Source: JBBDJG01 sp040880005 (GTDB lineage Bacteria; Actinomycetota; Thermoleophilia; Solirubrobacterales; JBBDJG01). From it: 24,003 nucleotides of DNA. The notes beneath the pieces were generated by a model. It saw only the letters and a program-made list of their open reading frames with translations. It was not told the origin of the DNA and did not search any database. A program made the position numbers and the translations under genes. The first letter of the stretch is position 1, and each line of letters starts with the position of its first letter. Below, one piece after another: positions 22,188 to 24,003 of the stretch. The DNA lies in the NCBI GenBank assembly GCA_040880005.1, contig JBBDJG010000019.1, forward strand, positions 1 to 24,003, in the 5' to 3' direction.

Positions 22188-23441
22188 CTAGCTGCCCACC
22201 TCGGCGCTAATCGCTCCCGGGCCGTCCGCGGTCTTGCCCAGCCCTCCCTCTGGCGCGCCGACCAGGATCGCGATCTTGCCCAGGTGCTTGTTCTCCCTCA
22301 TCAGCTGATGCGCCTCGGCGACCTTGTCGAAGCCCATCGTCTGCCAGAGCACCGGCCGGATCTTGCCCTGCTGCATCAGCTCGTTTGCCTTGTTCGCCTC
22401 GTACGCGTTGGCGAAGTGCGACCCGAGGATCTCCTTCTGGCGCATCCACAGGTAGCGGACGTCGAAGTCGAGGTCGTAGCCCGACGTCGCGCCGCAGATC
22501 ACCACCTTGCCGAACGGCTTGACGGTGAACACCGATGTCGGGAAGGTCGCCTTGCCGACGTGCTCGAAGACGATGTCGGGCGCGTCGCCGAGGATCTGCT
22601 TCACGCGCTTGGCGAAGTCGCGTGAGACCTTGAAGCGCGCCTTCTCCTCGTCGGCGCTCTCACCGCCCTTGCGCATCATGCCGGCGAACTCGCTGCGGTT
22701 GATGTAGTCCTTGGCGCCGAGCTTCTTGACCAGCTCGCCCTTCTGGTCGGACGACACCACGCCGACACAGTCGGCGCCGGTCAGCTTGCAGAGCTGGGTC
22801 GCGAACACTCCCAGGCCGCCGGCCGCTCCCCAGATCAGCACGCGGTGTCCGGCCTGCAGCTTGCAGCGGTCGATCAGCATCCTGTACGCCGTGAAATACG
22901 TCAGGCCGTAGGAGGCGGCCTCCTCCCAGGTGAGGTTCTCGGGCTTGGGCAGGAGCTGTTGCGCCTGCACCTTGGTGAATTGCGCGAACGAGCCCCAGCT
23001 CGTCTCGTAGCCCCAGATCTTCTGCGATGGTGCCGCCAGTGGATCGAGACCGTGTACCTCGATGTCCTCGTAGGAGGCCTGGTTGCAGTGGATCACGACT
23101 TCGTCGCCCGGCTTCCATTTGGTGACGCCCGCGCCCACCTTCCAGACCACGCCGGAGGCGTCGGAGCCGCCGATGTGATGGTCCTCGTCGGGGTGGTAGC
23201 GAAACACCGACACCGGCTGTCCGAGCGCTGCCCAGACGTTGTTGAAGTTCACGCCGGCGGCCATCACGCGCACCACGACCTCGAGCGGGCCCGGATCTGG
23301 GGTCTCGATCTCCTCGATCTGGAACGCGTCGATCGGCTCGCCCTCGCGCTCGGCGCGAATCACCCACGCGGTCATCGTGGCCGGCAGAGTGCCGGGCTCG
23401 ACGTCGAGCTCGTTGACTGATTTGACGTCTAGCTGGGTCAA
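22188..23441 (-). CDS. ccr: crotonyl-CoA carboxylase/reductase
   Basis: Ccr reduces crotonyl-CoA with NADPH while fixing CO2 to give (2S)-ethylmalonyl-CoA. The 417-residue MDR protein has VNFNNVWAALGQPVSVFRYH, DHHIGGSDASGVVWKVG, IWGYETSWGSFAQFTKVQAQ, LTYFTAYRMLI, the NADPH site WGAAGGLGVFATQL, and LGSHFANAYEANKANELM. By my own alignment Asn67, Tyr145-Glu146 and His342 correspond to the CO2-pocket residues of the Kitasatospora enzyme (Asn81, Phe170-Glu171, His365), so carboxylation should be retained. The TTG start is set by GGGAGGT (23450-23456, minus strand) 8 nt upstream. The small barrel gene follows at once. Confidence 0.95.
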   Translation of the reverse strand: MTQLDVKSVNELDVEPGTLPATMTAWVIRAEREGEPIDAFQIEEIETPDPGPLEVVVRVMAAGVNFNNVWAALGQPVSVFRYHPDEDHHIGGSDASGVVWKVGAGVTKWKPGDEVVIHCNQASYEDIEVHGLDPLAAPSQKIWGYETSWGSFAQFTKVQAQQLLPKPENLTWEEAASYGLTYFTAYRMLIDRCKLQAGHRVLIWGAAGGLGVFATQLCKLTGADCVGVVSSDQKGELVKKLGAKDYINRSEFAGMMRKGGESADEEKARFKVSRDFAKRVKQILGDAPDIVFEHVGKATFPTSVFTVKPFGKVVICGATSGYDLDFDVRYLWMRQKEILGSHFANAYEANKANELMQQGKIRPVLWQTMGFDKVAEAHQLMRENKHLGKIAILVGAPEGGLGKTADGPGAISAEVGS

Positions 23442-23449
23442 GTGCTGTT

Positions 23450-23456
23450 ACCTCCC
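23450..23456 (-). promoter_or_regulatory. strong Shine-Dalgarno GGGAGGT fixing the TTG start of ccr
   Basis: The minus-strand sequence GGGAGGT lies 8 nt before TTG 23441 and is the best ribosome site in the window, which suggests high translation of ccr despite the rare start codon. Confidence 0.75.
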
Positions 23457-23520
23457 GTTTGGCCGAAGCGCCCAAGAGCGTGCGAGGCGATCAATGCTAT
23501 CCGGGATCGGGAAGGCTGGG

Positions 23521-23526
23521 TAGAGT
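23521..23526 (+). promoter_or_regulatory. candidate -10 box TAGAGT for a leaderless thioesterase transcript
   Basis: TAGAGT ends 6 nt before GTG 23533 with no Shine-Dalgarno between. The divergent gap with ccr is 91 bp. Confidence 0.35.
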
Positions 23527-23532
23527 GGCCGC

Positions 23533-23946
23533 GTGCCCCCGTTTCGCCACAGCCTGCGCGTCCGCTACAACGAGTGCGACCCTCAAAACGTCGTCTTCAA
23601 CGCCAACTACCTGACCTACTTCGACATCGCGATCACCGAGCTGTGGCGCGAGGCGCTCGGCTCCTACCAGCAGATGCTGGACTCGGGGGTTGACGTGATG
23701 GTCGCCGAGGCCGGCGCGCGCTTCCTGGCGCCGGCCCGCTTCGACGAGCTGCTCGACGTCGAGGCGACGATCGAGCGGATGGGGCGCACGTCGATGACCA
23801 CCGCCCTGCGCGTGACGCGCGACGGCGAGCCGGTCACCGAAGGGGAGCTGCGCCACGTGTTCATCGACCTCGAAACGCAGGCCAAGCGCGAGATACCCGC
23901 GGATATCCGGCGGGCGCTGGCGCGGTACGCGGACCCTGATGGCTGA
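23533..23946 (+). CDS. acyl-CoA thioesterase of the 4-hydroxybenzoyl-CoA/YbgC hot-dog family
   Basis: This 137-residue hot-dog protein begins RHSLRVRYNECDPQNVVFNANYLTYFDIA, the family signature, in which Asp16 is the expected catalytic residue. A VMVAEAGARFLAPARFDELLDVEATIERMGRTSMTTAL core follows, then LRHVFIDLETQAKREIP. It would hydrolyse an acyl-CoA thioester in the cytoplasm. The gene is divergent from ccr. It could act as a malyl-CoA or other pathway thioesterase or as an overflow valve, but the family is broad and substrate cannot be read from sequence. The GTG start agrees with the family N-terminus. Confidence 0.88.
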   Translation: MPPFRHSLRVRYNECDPQNVVFNANYLTYFDIAITELWREALGSYQQMLDSGVDVMVAEAGARFLAPARFDELLDVEATIERMGRTSMTTALRVTRDGEPVTEGELRHVFIDLETQAKREIPADIRRALARYADPDG

Positions 23947-23949
23947 CCG

Positions 23950-24003
23950 CTAGTGGGGCTCCCACAAACGTTCCACCCGAAACTCCATGATCAGGCGACC
24001 CGC
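23950..24003 (-). CDS. possible C-terminal end of a minus-strand gene
   Basis: Reading inward from the right edge on the minus strand, one frame stays open for 17 codons (AGRLIMEFRVERLWEPH) and ends in TAG at 23952-23950, 3 bp after the convergent thioesterase stop. The tight convergent spacing and the protein-like composition suggest a real gene end. The family cannot be identified from this fragment. Confidence 0.35.
   Translation of the reverse strand, partial: AGRLIMEFRVERLWEPH

Overview
The window is a dense, GC-rich stretch (about 65% GC by eye). Its gene content points to an actinobacterium: a GTP-type PEP carboxykinase, an F420-type luciferase-like oxidoreductase, HxlR regulation, and a type I glutamine synthetase of the short kind. 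The class Thermoleophilia is my best guess. The clues are a mutase subunit without its B12 domain, a secreted protein with a Lys/Cys-rich stretch, and a Mcl very like that of Chloroflexus. This placement is inference, not a database result. There are no rRNA, tRNA, CRISPR or IS elements that I can see, and no gene-free stretch exceeds about 160 bp. One assembly gap (10 N followed by a C-rich run) sits at 2644-2671, so the left 2.6 kb may not truly adjoin the rest.

Layout. 1-26: possible 3' end of a gene. 155-1179 (+): AhpD/CMD-like protein and HxlR regulator, behind an AT-rich control region. 1267-2622 (+): glutamine synthetase. 2706-4712 (-): YyaL/DUF255 protein. 4872-6950 (+): secreted protein of unknown function and a polysaccharide deacetylase. 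6941-11992 (-): five-gene operon reading mcl, SucC-like, SucD-like, FixX-like ferredoxin, acyl-CoA synthetase. 12019-16071 (+): acyl-CoA dehydrogenase, small unknown protein, MaoC hydratase, PEP carboxykinase. 16083-20532 (-): CoA mutase, LLM oxidoreductase, moaA and a Cys-rich protein. 20605-21808 (+): MBL hydrolase and ClpS. 21841-23441 (-): ccr and a small dimeric-barrel protein. 23533-23946 (+): thioesterase. 23950-24003 (-): possible 3' end of a gene.

How it fits together. Several genes match the ethylmalonyl-CoA route of acetyl-CoA assimilation. They are crotonyl-CoA carboxylase/reductase (ccr), an ethylmalonyl/methylmalonyl-CoA mutase large subunit, an acyl-CoA dehydrogenase suited to methylsuccinyl-CoA, a MaoC hydratase suited to mesaconyl-CoA, and a malyl-CoA/beta-methylmalyl-CoA lyase. 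PEP carboxykinase would lead the C4 product to gluconeogenesis. The unusual part is the mcl operon. A divergent SucCD-like CoA ligase pair lies directly behind mcl, where a malyl-CoA thioesterase would otherwise be expected in the pathway. A single-cluster ferredoxin and an acyl-CoA synthetase follow. I read the ligase as a candidate malate-CoA ligase that could recover ATP from malyl-CoA; this is inference from context.

Expression signals. Many starts here lack a Shine-Dalgarno sequence and instead carry a TAnnnT box 6-9 nt upstream, which suggests leaderless transcripts. The 26-bp gap between mcl and the divergent acyl-CoA dehydrogenase gene holds a palindrome that supplies such a box on both strands.
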